NCBI GenBank assembly: GCA_905178155.1
Contig: CAJINV010000001.1
Location: forward strand, 2,532,089 to 2,596,088
Origin: Amoebophrya sp. A120
Taxonomy: Eukaryota > Sar > Dinophyceae > Syndiniales > Amoebophryaceae
Direction of reading: 5' to 3'
DNA: 64,000 bases
The notes beneath the pieces are model-generated. The model was not told where the DNA came from, ran no database searches, and was given only the letters and a program-made list of their open reading frames with translations. How positions within the stretch are numbered: position 1 is the first letter of the stretch; each line of letters opens with the position of its first letter. Shown in pieces: positions 56,601-64,000 of this stretch. A program made the position numbers and the translations under genes.

Positions 56601-59110
56601 TTTTTCGGAGTGGGGACAAGAATCCCCGGTAGGGTTCGGAATTCTAGTGGCGCCGTCATGTACTCCGACAGCTGCACGCCGGGCTTGATGTCCGCCGCCG
56701 CAAAAACGAACTTCTTCACTTGTGGCGCCCGCAGCACCACAATCCTGTTACTCCCCGATGGTCTCACCATCGCCTCCTGTCGGTGCGTGTCTACGCCGAC
56801 ACAAGTCCCAACCTGCCGCCAGTTTGCTGTTCCCGCGTGCCAATGGTCAGAATTTTTGTCGTGCGTCCGTAAAATTCTGACCATTTCGCCCCGCTTGATG
56901 TCTTCCAGGCTAGTAAGCGACCGCGAAAGCTTGTAGCCCTTGTTGAAGCGCCGGATCTTGTCCAAAATCTCCCGCCGCTGGACCTCCAAGGCAAGCCGTT
57001 TTTGTTCCTGCAGCAATTTTTCCATTTGCCGCATGACTTGCTTCGTTGCCTTGCCGTCGTCGTTTTCGCAGTGGCCGTAGTGGCAGTTGTCCGCTGCGTA
57101 AACCGTTCCCCGCACGCCGGGGCATGTGTTCAAAAGCCCCTCGGTATACTGAAGGATCTTGTCCTTCAGCTCAAACTGGTCCGCGTCCAGTTTTCGGCAG
57201 TTGTAGATTACGTCCACCAGGTCCCGCACTGCGCCGCTGATGTTCCTCATCCCCACTATTTCCTCCAGGAGCGCCAGCTTCGTCCCGCCAGTGATGAGGA
57301 GCACCTTGTTGAGGGTTTTGTTGAATTTCGGATGTGCCCGCTCCTCCTTCCCCAAGCACCAGGGGGAGGCGTACGGCACCGGGACGCCCTGGACGTCGTT
57401 ATTGGCGCAAAAATTCTCGACGTTCTGGTTGAGGTTGTCCGACTTTGGGTCGAACATGAAAAAGCGCGGAAGCCCGCCGGCCTTGGTCTTGAACGCGAGG
57501 AGAGCAGCCGGAACCTGGGGCGGAGGTGGTTCCGACTCCTTCCCGACCTTGTCCGGGAGGTGGTGGTCGATCAGTGCCAGGCTACGCTTTTGCGACCCAA
57601 AATCGTAAAGGTGGTAGACGATCCCCATCGCCGTGTTGACCGAATCGCCGCCCCAAAGCACTCGCGGCTTGGCGCCGAACTGTGACCACCCGACCGGCCA
57701 AAGTATTTCGCGGCAGCGGTTGAAGCTTGCGCACTCGCTGCACAGGTCGTAGTTGGTGATGTCCTCAAAGAACCGCCGCTCTTGCTTGTCGGCGATCCTG
57801 TCGCCGAGCGTAGCAAAGTGCCCCCCGTTATGGTGCAACTTCACCAACCATTGCTGCCGCTCCTGCGAAATACCGGGGTAAAGCGCACCAAGCTCCGCAA
57901 GGGTCTTCGGCCGCGGTCCAGAAAGCGCCCCGGCCATGTAGATGCAAAATTTTTGCTCGAAGTCGTAAGCCGGTCGAAACTCCGCCTCCACAAGTAGGAT
58001 GTCCTCGCCGTCCACTTCAAGCTCCTCCCCTGCTAGGCAAAGGGAGTCGCCCGCCGGCCCCGTTTCGTGTTTCAGCCCCAACTCCTTGTGAAATTTTCGC
58101 CCGAGCAAAGGGTGGAAGTCCCCAGGAAGGATGCGCCACCGCCCCGGCCTCCAAACCGTCCACCCGTTTGTTCCGCGCCGCCGAAACCGCATGGAAATCC
58201 AGCTTCCACCAAGGTCCCCGACGTTTCCCTTCGCCGTTGCAAACGTCGTCGGCGTGTCCAGGTGGTCAAGCCGTGCCCCGATCGCCGCAGCACGCTGTTC
58301 CGGAAACACGAGGCTACTGGCCCCCGTGTCAAAACAGGCCTTGCATCCGTTTCCAGCTTGTTGTTGCGCGCTGAGGTAAACCAGGTCCACCCGTTCCACC
58401 CATTCGCCGTCGCCTCCCGAGTCGCGAGAACACAAAATCGGACCCAAGGCACCGACAGGCCTAAAAAACTCAGCTTCTTCCTTCTTCTTTTCTTCGTTCA
58501 CTGAATTTTCTCTCTCATCTCTCGCTTCATCATCATTTTCATCATCGCCGTCTTCTTTTTCATCTTCCCCCGTTGCGGACCTGCATGGTCCCCGCTGCCG
58601 CAATTCGTTTCCGCCTCCGGTCTGCAAAATGCTCGACCCGGAACCGGTAGTAGAAAAAGTTCTGTTTTGCTCCGTCCGCAAAATGCGTCCGAAGCTGTTG
58701 CGAGTGCTGGTAGTACAGGAATTTGTCTGGCTGGTAGTGCTGAAATTGGAACAAGTAGTGCCGGCAGTGCAAAAATTTGATCTCGTAGTGCTGGTAGTAC
58801 AAAAGCTTGATCTCGCTCTCGCTGCAGGATCTTGCTCTTCCGACGCCGGCAAAGTGCGGGCCGTCGGTATTTTCGTGCTTGTAGTCGCGATAAAGCTAGA
58901 AGATGAAGGATCAGATGTGGTCTGCAGTGCTTTCTCGTGCTGTTTCCGTGCTTGGACAAAGTTCGTAGTTCTTGTACAGGGTGGGAATTTTGAAGATGAA
59001 GATCTTTCTGCCGCCTCGTAGTGCGAGCTTTTGCCCGCTTTTGCAGCCGGGGCCACGTTGCAGGCTGTGGCAGTGCTTCCGCCTTTGCGGCTGCTGTTTT
59101 CACTAGATAG
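53672..59110 (-). CDS. Copia-type Pol: protease, integrase, reverse transcriptase, RNase H
   Basis: Open for 1812 codons in the same frame as gag, starting directly after the gag TGA; ends TGA. Domains counted from that stop: aspartic protease near 255 (CFDTGASS); integrase zinc-binding HHCC at about 425-465 (LHHNGGH...CSEC) and catalytic D-D-E at about 490-587 (WGGDSVNT, PKSDNLNQNVENFC, KEERAH); a Pro/Lys-rich linker; reverse transcriptase at about 1230-1480 with KRCLYGLADAPLSW and the active-site HVDDML; RNase H at about 1630-1780 (SSSTSAELLAL, DSNNVV, HNPSDILTK). The active-site aspartates are present, so the enzyme looks intact. It has no good ATG near its start, which fits synthesis as a Gag-Pol fusion by readthrough. 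Confidence 0.93.
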   Translation of the reverse strand, partial: LSSENSSRKGGSTATACNVAPAAKAGKSSHYEAAERSSSSKFPPCTRTTNFVQARKQHEKALQTTSDPSSSSFIATTSTKIPTARTLPASEEQDPAARARSSFCTTSTTRSNFCTAGTTCSNFSTTSQTNSCTTSTRNSFGRILRTEQNRTFSTTGSGSSILQTGGGNELRQRGPCRSATGEDEKEDGDDENDDEARDERENSVNEEKKKEEAEFFRPVGALGPILCSRDSGGDGEWVERVDLVYLSAQQQAGNGCKACFDTGASSLVFPEQRAAAIGARLDHLDTPTTFATAKGNVGDLGGSWISMRFRRRGTNGWTVWRPGRWRILPGDFHPLLGRKFHKELGLKHETGPAGDSLCLAGEELEVDGEDILLVEAEFRPAYDFEQKFCIYMAGALSGPRPKTLAELGALYPGISQERQQWLVKLHHNGGHFATLGDRIADKQERRFFEDITNYDLCSECASFNRCREILWPVGWSQFGAKPRVLWGGDSVNTAMGIVYHLYDFGSQKRSLALIDHHLPDKVGKESEPPPPQVPAALLAFKTKAGGLPRFFMFDPKSDNLNQNVENFCANNDVQGVPVPYASPWCLGKEERAHPKFNKTLNKVLLITGGTKLALLEEIVGMRNISGAVRDLVDVIYNCRKLDADQFELKDKILQYTEGLLNTCPGVRGTVYAADNCHYGHCENDDGKATKQVMRQMEKLLQEQKRLALEVQRREILDKIRRFNKGYKLSRSLTSLEDIKRGEMVRILRTHDKNSDHWHAGTANWRQVGTCVGVDTHRQEAMVRPSGSNRIVVLRAPQVKKFVFAAADIKPGVQLSEYMTAPLEFRTLPGILVPTPKNPKPALRNRADAAADLPDDKNPPSRPKKIVRGEENKKKQRKTKPAATVLPPLPLPAAPSTKPHGAKNQQGPPVLPPAVSSSNQKETLLPPLPQPEAAASPLRREQLDTQARREEDEIFGSPIPMEPPTEPPTKARRLYLTSSADLFAKGAASDSFATIDDRGAAYSTFDIAGSTGNTVATLATSVQDFVAGTTARRAQLVEDGPHLYLAEAEKDGQERVLETLEDWRTQLRSIDTNSKFLMELIAQRGRQTVFRSSFCDPIVTELNTLINGKPVSGTASGFDGSAYVVEAKVFRRGCRVPGQLGKHTIAFRVGPKTAFQVFDPSTEIPSPDDHHLFLQVEQPAAVNWEAVTPNGCSVELTLQQIAKYGLWHLVDEARAAEVKGIQALDVFDLSSQRDERPEGEDVSVVSSRIVFTLKFSAGQFTKAKMRWCAKGYMDRRLEEGLEKRCHTVADSSILVVLHWLAKNKHYAHLADIAQAFLRGKELQDAVWLEVPEGIRGNNAFGLGHRFVRLKRCLYGLADAPLSWQKVLFQALRDAGWKQDINDPCLWYFPKAKPEQQQQEESNSTSEKETAANGDEERREQSPLLRTSIEDPLLQSNEIEGILGVHVDDMLYGGSAAAHRSLEKVFLQFPPGSRTCLLPGTEDTFCGRTIHCEQHDAAVEADQREQFEFYQDGKLVARATAAGGVGFKVGQQSFIRNMKPISEHELQHFLQNRRRKSPLRRALGELLWVTKVQIAFVANICILAGQIDDEASDDDYGLMVSEVNELIDQVKQHGEDVIHIQPTAQTEDILLGLVDASLVPRLGAMVCLVNKKQAASGGTPCGDEKGEKLVYNIITHYSAKPSRVFSSSTSAELLALRLVVSELLYFRGVCVASGLTSPAQPLIVCSDSNNVVRSSTNSLTRSPSERNLRADYFYLSRLVEDGDLCLCHIKGKHNPSDILTKEVAKCDLDMVRGFLQFQDAKFVLPPEALTLLEP

Positions 59111-60409
59111 TCACGGATTCTTTTCCTTGTCGGCCGCCTCCCGCGCCAGCCGTTCCGCCCGCTTGCGCCGCAAGACCACCATGTCGGCCTCCGTGTGGGA
59201 TTTTGTGCAGCGGCCGTTCTTGATGAAAAAATGGCAGCGCTGCCCGTGCACGCAGGCGTTGCCCAGCAGCTGCTGCTGCTGCCCCGTGAGGTACAACATC
59301 CCGGAGCGCAGCATTCCGTCGTACCAGTTTTCCCACTCCGAGTGGGAATACTCCGGGCACACCATGTCCCCGCTGGTGTCGCCCTGAAGCATGTGCGCAT
59401 GCCCGAAGAGGTTCTCCGCCTCGTAGTGCTTGTTGTCGGCCGGGTAGATTTCGGTCTCGTGGGCGCAGCCGCACGAGAGCAGGGTCGTCGCCACCATGTC
59501 CATGGAGGTATTTTCGCCGAACGTCGCCCGGACCAGTCGCTGCGTGCCCTTGTCCAGCAGGCAGGTTCGCAGCAGCGCCTCCCCCGCGACGATGCTAGAA
59601 ACGCCGGCATTCATTTTGGAGAGGCTGCGGAACTCCATCCGCTTGGCCCGCACGAACTTGCTGACCGTGACGCCCTTGCGCCGCTTGGCCTGCAGCAGCC
59701 CGGTGGTGCGGTCCTGCAGCATCTCCGAAGGCGTGCCGCTACTGTCTTCCAGCAAGTTCTTCGCAAGCGAAAAAAGCGACTTGTTGGACACCCCGGCCAC
59801 GATTTCCTGCGCCCAGCTGTCCGCCTTGAAAGTTTTGAGGTAGATCAAGTCGTAGATGGCGTCGTGGTTGAACTCAACCTCCGCCATCATCTTGGACCAG
59901 CGGGCTAGCTTCGGGAGGAACTTTGCCATTGCCTCCGTCTTCGGATCGAAGATGGGCATGGCCTCGCTGATCTGTTCCGCTTTTATCACGTCCTGCGGCG
60001 ACAGCCCCTTGCCGCTCGGCGTAGGAAGGGCGGCCCACTCCTCCAGCATGGCCAAAACCGCAGTTCCCGCCTCGCAGTCCGCTGCGGAAATCTCGTCGGT
60101 GACCTTGTCCCGCAAGGCCATTCCCGTGCGCCTTTTCGAAAACGCAGTCGCGGAGCTGACCCCGCTCACCGCACTGCTTGCGGGTTTTCCATCCTCCTTC
60201 TCGGTCGGGGTAGGGGTGGCGGTGTTCATCTTTTCCAGCATCTGCGCCATCATCTCGCCCTGCTTCGCAACCGCATCTGCCAGTGTGCCCATCGACGTCG
60301 CCAAAGACGCAAGGCTTGCCGCTTGGGCGTTGCTGTGCAGGGAGGAAATCTCGCTGCTGGCATCGCCTTCTCCGTCCCGCCCTTTGCTGCCTTTTCGCTT
60401 CTTCGCCAT
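59111..60409 (-). CDS. Gag of the copia-type retrotransposon
   Basis: 432 residues with ATG at 60409. It has a basic N-terminus (AKKRKGSKGRDG), a helical central capsid-like region, and near residues 385-405 a CCCH-type zinc finger (C-VHGQR-C-HFFIKNGR-C-TKS-H) in place of the usual CCHC knuckle. A basic tail (RRKRAERLARE) precedes the TGA at 59113-59111. The next codons CTA TCT keep the frame open into pol. Confidence 0.9.
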   Translation of the reverse strand: MAKKRKGSKGRDGEGDASSEISSLHSNAQAASLASLATSMGTLADAVAKQGEMMAQMLEKMNTATPTPTEKEDGKPASSAVSGVSSATAFSKRRTGMALRDKVTDEISAADCEAGTAVLAMLEEWAALPTPSGKGLSPQDVIKAEQISEAMPIFDPKTEAMAKFLPKLARWSKMMAEVEFNHDAIYDLIYLKTFKADSWAQEIVAGVSNKSLFSLAKNLLEDSSGTPSEMLQDRTTGLLQAKRRKGVTVSKFVRAKRMEFRSLSKMNAGVSSIVAGEALLRTCLLDKGTQRLVRATFGENTSMDMVATTLLSCGCAHETEIYPADNKHYEAENLFGHAHMLQGDTSGDMVCPEYSHSEWENWYDGMLRSGMLYLTGQQQQLLGNACVHGQRCHFFIKNGRCTKSHTEADMVVLRRKRAERLAREAADKEKNP

Positions 60410-60830
60410 GATCGCTTCCCGTCAAACCCGCGGGTTGGAAAAGTTGAAGAAAGAGGCGCCCCGTAGTGGTGTTTTGCTGCTTCGCACGGTGCTACGGTGA
60501 TGATGTAGCCTCTAGGGTCGGAAGGTAGTAATGTCCGGATATCCACCGCGTTTCGAGTACCCCCGGACCAGTTTCGCGGTGCTAGTGCCTTTCCGACCGC
60601 TCGCGACCCTCGCGCCCTATCGGAATGGCCGTAAGGTCGGTTTTCGGCGTTCCTTCCACCGGATTTCCGCACTTCCTGCTTGCCGCGGAGCGTGGTCCGC
60701 GCACTTACCGTCGTCCTAGAAGCGTGGAAGACGGTAAATAGCTCCCAATGGAGAAGCCGCCGCGACGAAGCCCAGCTGCGTCGCGTCGTCTGGAATAGCG
60801 TAGGGAGAGAAGAAGCCCCGAAGCGCTCAA

Positions 60831-60846
60831 CGGGGTTACGGCACCA
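60831..60846 (-). other. Primer-binding site
   Basis: Directly inside the 5' LTR the coding strand reads TGGTGCCGTAACCCCG, complementary to a tRNA 3' end finishing in CCA. I cannot name the tRNA with confidence. Confidence 0.8.
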
Positions 60847-61252
60847 TGTTAGATCCATCCAGAACACAGGATAGACAACGAGCCACCCACGTAGCCACAC
60901 GTGGGGCAGAGCCAGTACAAATATAGTAGAAACCAACCTAGAAGCAACCAAATACGTTCATCGTCAAGCTTAGCAGCATGGTGCTTGGTGCAGACAACGA
61001 TCTACGCACCCACGACAGCAACGACGTACGATCTTACGAGCCTGGCGCTCTCCTCCTCTCCCTCTCTCCCCCTGGCGTTCTCTCAAGTGTCCGAGCCCGA
61101 GCCCTAGCGGCTGTAAATTCTACGAAATACAGGCGCGCAATGGTGCAAATGTGCATGCTAGCGCATGCCATAGGCCCCAATTGTTACCGAATTTACAGGC
61201 GCACAATGGTGCAAATGTGCATGCTAGCGCATGCCATAGGCCCCAATTGTTA
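60847..61252 (-). repeat. 5' LTR with a 66-bp duplicated outer end
   Basis: 60847-61186 matches the 3' LTR. 61187-61252 repeats the LTR terminus (ACAGGCGCACAATGG...CCAATTGTTA) once more before the GCAAC duplication. Confidence 0.9.
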
Positions 61253-61257
61253 GCAAC
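61253..61257. repeat. Target-site duplication GCAAC (right)
   Basis: Matches 52480-52484 and confirms the outer limit of the element, including the extra 66 bp. Confidence 0.9.
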
Positions 61258-62674
61258 GATTGCAGGCTCTCCATCAGAAGAATACTTATTAGAATTAGGT
61301 GTGCTATTTTTTTTGGATTTTTTTCAGATTTTTCGAAAAACAAAAAATAACCAATGTTGTCATATATTACATACCTATGGAAGTGAAGTGGTGTGAGGTG
61401 TTCAATTTATACTGCATTCGTCTGGGCGCTTTGTTATTTTTCTGGGAGTTTTTTCAAAACTTCAAAAGTTCTCACTTTTGAAAATTTTTCGAGTCCATTG
61501 AAAATTTGAAGTGCTGGTGATTTCAATTGGAAAGATTGAAGAGAAACTGGGCCACTACATCACTTTGCTTATGGACATCCCTTCTAAAAGTCCTCTATTG
61601 TCATTTTTTCACTTTTGCAGACCTACATAATTCTTTGAAATTTTGAAAATGTTGAAAAAAAATGCTTTTTCATAAAAATGGTCTCAAGGTGAGGCACATC
61701 AACTGTAGAAAGGCTCTGTATGCAGTTCATATGGTCGGGCTGTGTGTTATAGTTTGCAGTTTTTGCAGGATTTCTTCCACATTGACAAGCATAAAACTTT
61801 GCAAATTGCTTAGGGATGTCACTTCTCAACCTTGTATGACCAGATCGGATTCCATAAAGGAAAAGGGGCACAAGGACTACACCTCCATACCCGCGTTCAC
61901 CGCTTTCGATGACGGCCAGGTGACGACTTTTTCTATGACATAGCGCTGCACGGATCTTCCCAGACTCCAGGCGTCGCCTGGCTCCGTTGCCCACTTTTCC
62001 CTCCCGTGCGGCCCCAAGGCGCGAACCAGCTTCGCCGCCGCTGGCCCCCCGCCTCCCGCGGTGGAGCCCCCCCCCCCCCCCCTCGTGACCCTGCTGATCC
62101 GCGGCCGAAGGTGCCGCCGTGCCTCGCACGGGGGGGGGTGCGACTTTGCGCGCGCCGCGGCAGATACCGCACCACGAACAGGAAAGGCTTCTGCTATGAA
62201 TTAGCATGCGACCGTGGTGGCGGAGCTTGGATTTTGGCAGCGCTCTAGTTTGGCCGCAGGTCGCCACTCCGCTGCACCGTGTGTCATGGCGTGTTCTTCG
62301 CTATAGTCGACTTTTTGAAATCTCCCTCCTTGTGCACGCCTTTGTGCATTTCTTGTCTGGTGGATCTCTTTGCTTCTTTTTCCTTTCGATGTGAGTTTTT
62401 TTGTTATCTTTCGTCCGAACATTCGGGCACAAAGATCACGAATCGGCAAAGAGCCCGCGTCACAAAAGATCTGTTCCACGTTTTTTTATTGGCATAGTGG
62501 ATTCATAAGTCCTCGCTTTGAATAAACGGATCTACCGCGCTCAACAGCCCGCACTACACAGTTCCTATCGAAACAGTCCGAATCCTTAAACTTTTTCTGG
62601 CTTCCCCGCAGAAAGCCTATCATCACGCACTGAAACTCCAAAGTGTGCTGTTTGTGAGTGCAAATTGATTCGAT
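61258..62674. other. Intergenic region and strand switch
   Basis: No supported gene. It includes a T-rich patch (about 61300-61340), a run of sixteen C at 62067-62082 and nine G at 62130-62138. It lies between the minus-strand cluster and the plus-strand gene at 62675, so it probably contains the promoter side of the latter. Confidence 0.5.
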
Positions 62675-63514
62675 ATGGTGTTTTCTTCTCGGACCCTGAT
62701 GGCAGTGGCTGCCGCCGCGACCGCAATTGCTGCCGATTCGGTGTGGCCCTCGTGCATCGAACAAAATACCGTGATACGCAACGCCGGAAAGGCGTTCTTC
62801 ACCAACGTAGCGGGGTACGGAGCGGCGGCCGGGTAAGTTTTACGTACTTTCATTGTCGTAGGCTTTGGCACCGGGCCCGACTGCGACATTCACGGAGACG
62901 AATGTATGTTTCTTCGGTGCAACTCGTACTGCCGGAGGAGCCTGCGAAGATCAGTGCGCATCAAATTTTTGATTCCCAATAGAAATGATCACCACAGCTG
63001 CTTTCTCGACGACTGCAAGAACACGGACAAGTTTGCGGTGTCCTCCATTGAGTCGTGCCTCAGCGTCTGCAATTCCGAGCCCGAATGCGCGTGGTGGGTG
63101 TTTGGGACCGAGGAAGGTTTTTTTCGATTCGGTTTCTTAAAAAAAAAATCTATTTCAACAACACCCGCCACACTTTTTTTCTTGCATGTCAATGATCAAA
63201 GTTCGCTATTCTTTTTTTTTCCGCCGCACTCCGAAGGAAGATGAATATCAGCTCGCGCCGCTACAGGTATGACGAAGTGCTGGATGCGTGTCGCGGATGA
63301 CGGTCGGGAGGCCGGCGACGGGTGGTCCAGTGGCGCCACAACCTGCGCGCCGCCGGATGTGCAGAAGCTCACGATGGGGAACACGGAGTGCTGGATCGAT
63401 GGGTTCGACTACCACACGTGCTGCGACCCCAAGTTCGGGCCCAACGGCAACACGCAGTGCTGGGACGGCATGTTCAACTACAACCGGTGCTGCTTTCCGA
63501 GGCACGAATTGTAG
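62675..63514 (+). CDS. Small secreted cysteine-rich protein with a PAN-like module
   Basis: Exons 62675-62832, 62863-63116 and 63267-63514; 660 nt (219 residues). It has a signal peptide (LMAVAAAATAIAADS). The body is Cys-rich: DCDIHGDECMFLRCNSYC, then a PAN/Apple-like stretch (SSIESCLSVCNSEPECAWWVF), and C-terminal CW/CC pairs (NTECWIDGFDYHTCCDPKFGP followed by NTQCWDGMFNYNRCCFP), which form two copies of a CW-(X)n-CC unit. The second intron is canonical GT-AG. The first is only 30 nt and does not fit GT-AG in frame (GT-GG, or GG-AG shifted by one). An extracellular or surface role is likely from the signal peptide; the exact function is unknown. It is the only plus-strand gene that I can support. 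Confidence 0.75.
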
Positions 63515-64000
63515 GGCGACAGCAATATGATTATAGCAGGGGAGATATCATGAGTGGACAAAAACCGTGATTTATTCAGTTGTACACTAATTGAATAATT
63601 CGAAAGATGCCCAGAGCACGCTCGTGTGAACCACTGCAAGAAATGCGGCAACTGCGAATATAATCGTTGAGCTGTTCTTCATTCGCACTATCATTCTCTT
63701 GCCTGCTCGTCCCGTGCAACTACAGCAATTGGTAGCTACTCCTGCATCAAATTAACGCGAGTCGCGAGAACACGCCGCAGTGTCTTTTGTTTGAGCGAAA
63801 ATGAACGGTCGGTTTCGTTGCGTGTGAAACTGAAAGAAGGGGAATAGAAGAAAACATTTCTGTTTGTTACGACTATTCGTTTGATCCATGTTGTGTTAGA
63901 AGTTCTCTGGGCTCTTCAACGACTTTATTTAACTCTGCAAACATAACACATGACTCGCATGCACATCAAAAAAAAACGATTTTCTTCATCAAACCTACTC
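63515..64000. other. Right flank
   Basis: No supported gene; a 3' flank of the plus-strand gene. Confidence 0.5.

Larger units (their letters stand above)
52485..61252 (-). mobile_element. Complete Ty1/copia-class LTR retrotransposon
   Basis: The element runs on the minus strand. It is bounded by LTRs at 60847-61252 (5') and 52485-52824 (3') and by perfect 5-bp target duplications GCAAC at 52480-52484 and 61253-61257. It has a primer-binding site next to the 5' LTR, a polypurine tract next to the 3' LTR, an intact gag and an intact pol in the same frame. The integrase lies before reverse transcriptase, which is the copia order. The two LTRs differ at only two positions in 340 aligned bases, which indicates a recent insertion. 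Confidence 0.95.

Noticed and set aside
59111-59113. TGA reassigned to an amino acid in this organism
   Set aside because: Several independent genes end in TGA at the expected place (coiled-coil gene, giant gene, pol), so the gag TGA is better explained by readthrough.
61187-61252. Separate solo-LTR fragment next to the element
   Set aside because: The target duplication GCAAC lies outside this segment, so it is part of the inserted element and not an older neighbour.

Overview
This is a nuclear genomic window from a eukaryote. The best fit is a parasitic dinoflagellate of the Amoebophrya type (inference). The genes are intron-rich and packed 0.3-1.5 kb apart, and every gene I can resolve between about 0.6 and 50.9 kb lies on the minus strand (a unidirectional cluster). 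Many introns are not GT-AG. They are short mobile-like elements with terminal inverted repeats (TIRs) flanked by 5-bp target-site duplications (TSDs): introners. Repeated, non-canonical introns of this kind are known from Amoebophrya genomes.

Layout, left to right. A DCAF7/WDR68-type WD40 protein (607-3185). A Rab4 GTPase (4665-6172). A cluster of three paralogous genes of unknown function inside a segmental duplication (7301-13377). A PDI/TMX-like membrane thioredoxin (14391-16214). A small coiled-coil protein (17005-19306). A single-pass membrane protein with a lumenal propeller-like region (19451-22557). A secreted thrombospondin-type-1 protein (22813-26454). A very GC-rich island without genes (about 26.7-29.1 kb). 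One giant 20-exon gene (29876-49414) for a roughly 5,420-residue multidomain membrane protein. A small basic protein (50360-50893). A complete, recently inserted Ty1/copia-class LTR retrotransposon (52485-61252). A plus-strand gene for a secreted cysteine-rich PAN-like protein (62675-63514).

The main discovery is the set of TIR-bearing introns. I could define twelve short ones (124-307 bp) and one large one (913 bp). When the element plus one TSD copy is removed, the reading frame is restored in every multi-exon gene that I traced from start to stop, and each total coding length is an exact multiple of three. Two cases are especially clear. In Rab4 the element splits a highly conserved segment. 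In the second of three neighbouring paralogs an element is present at a site that is uninterrupted in the other two, which is a local before/after record of intron gain. At least eight TIR families share the same architecture, so this is a general intron-making process and not one repeat.

The retrotransposon separates gag from pol by a single in-frame TGA followed by CTA, a context known to favour stop-codon readthrough. The giant gene combines F5/8-type-C, NHL, EGF-like, DUF4215 and PAN/Apple modules outside the membrane with WW domains and a C-terminal multi-pass region. I know of no named family with that architecture.
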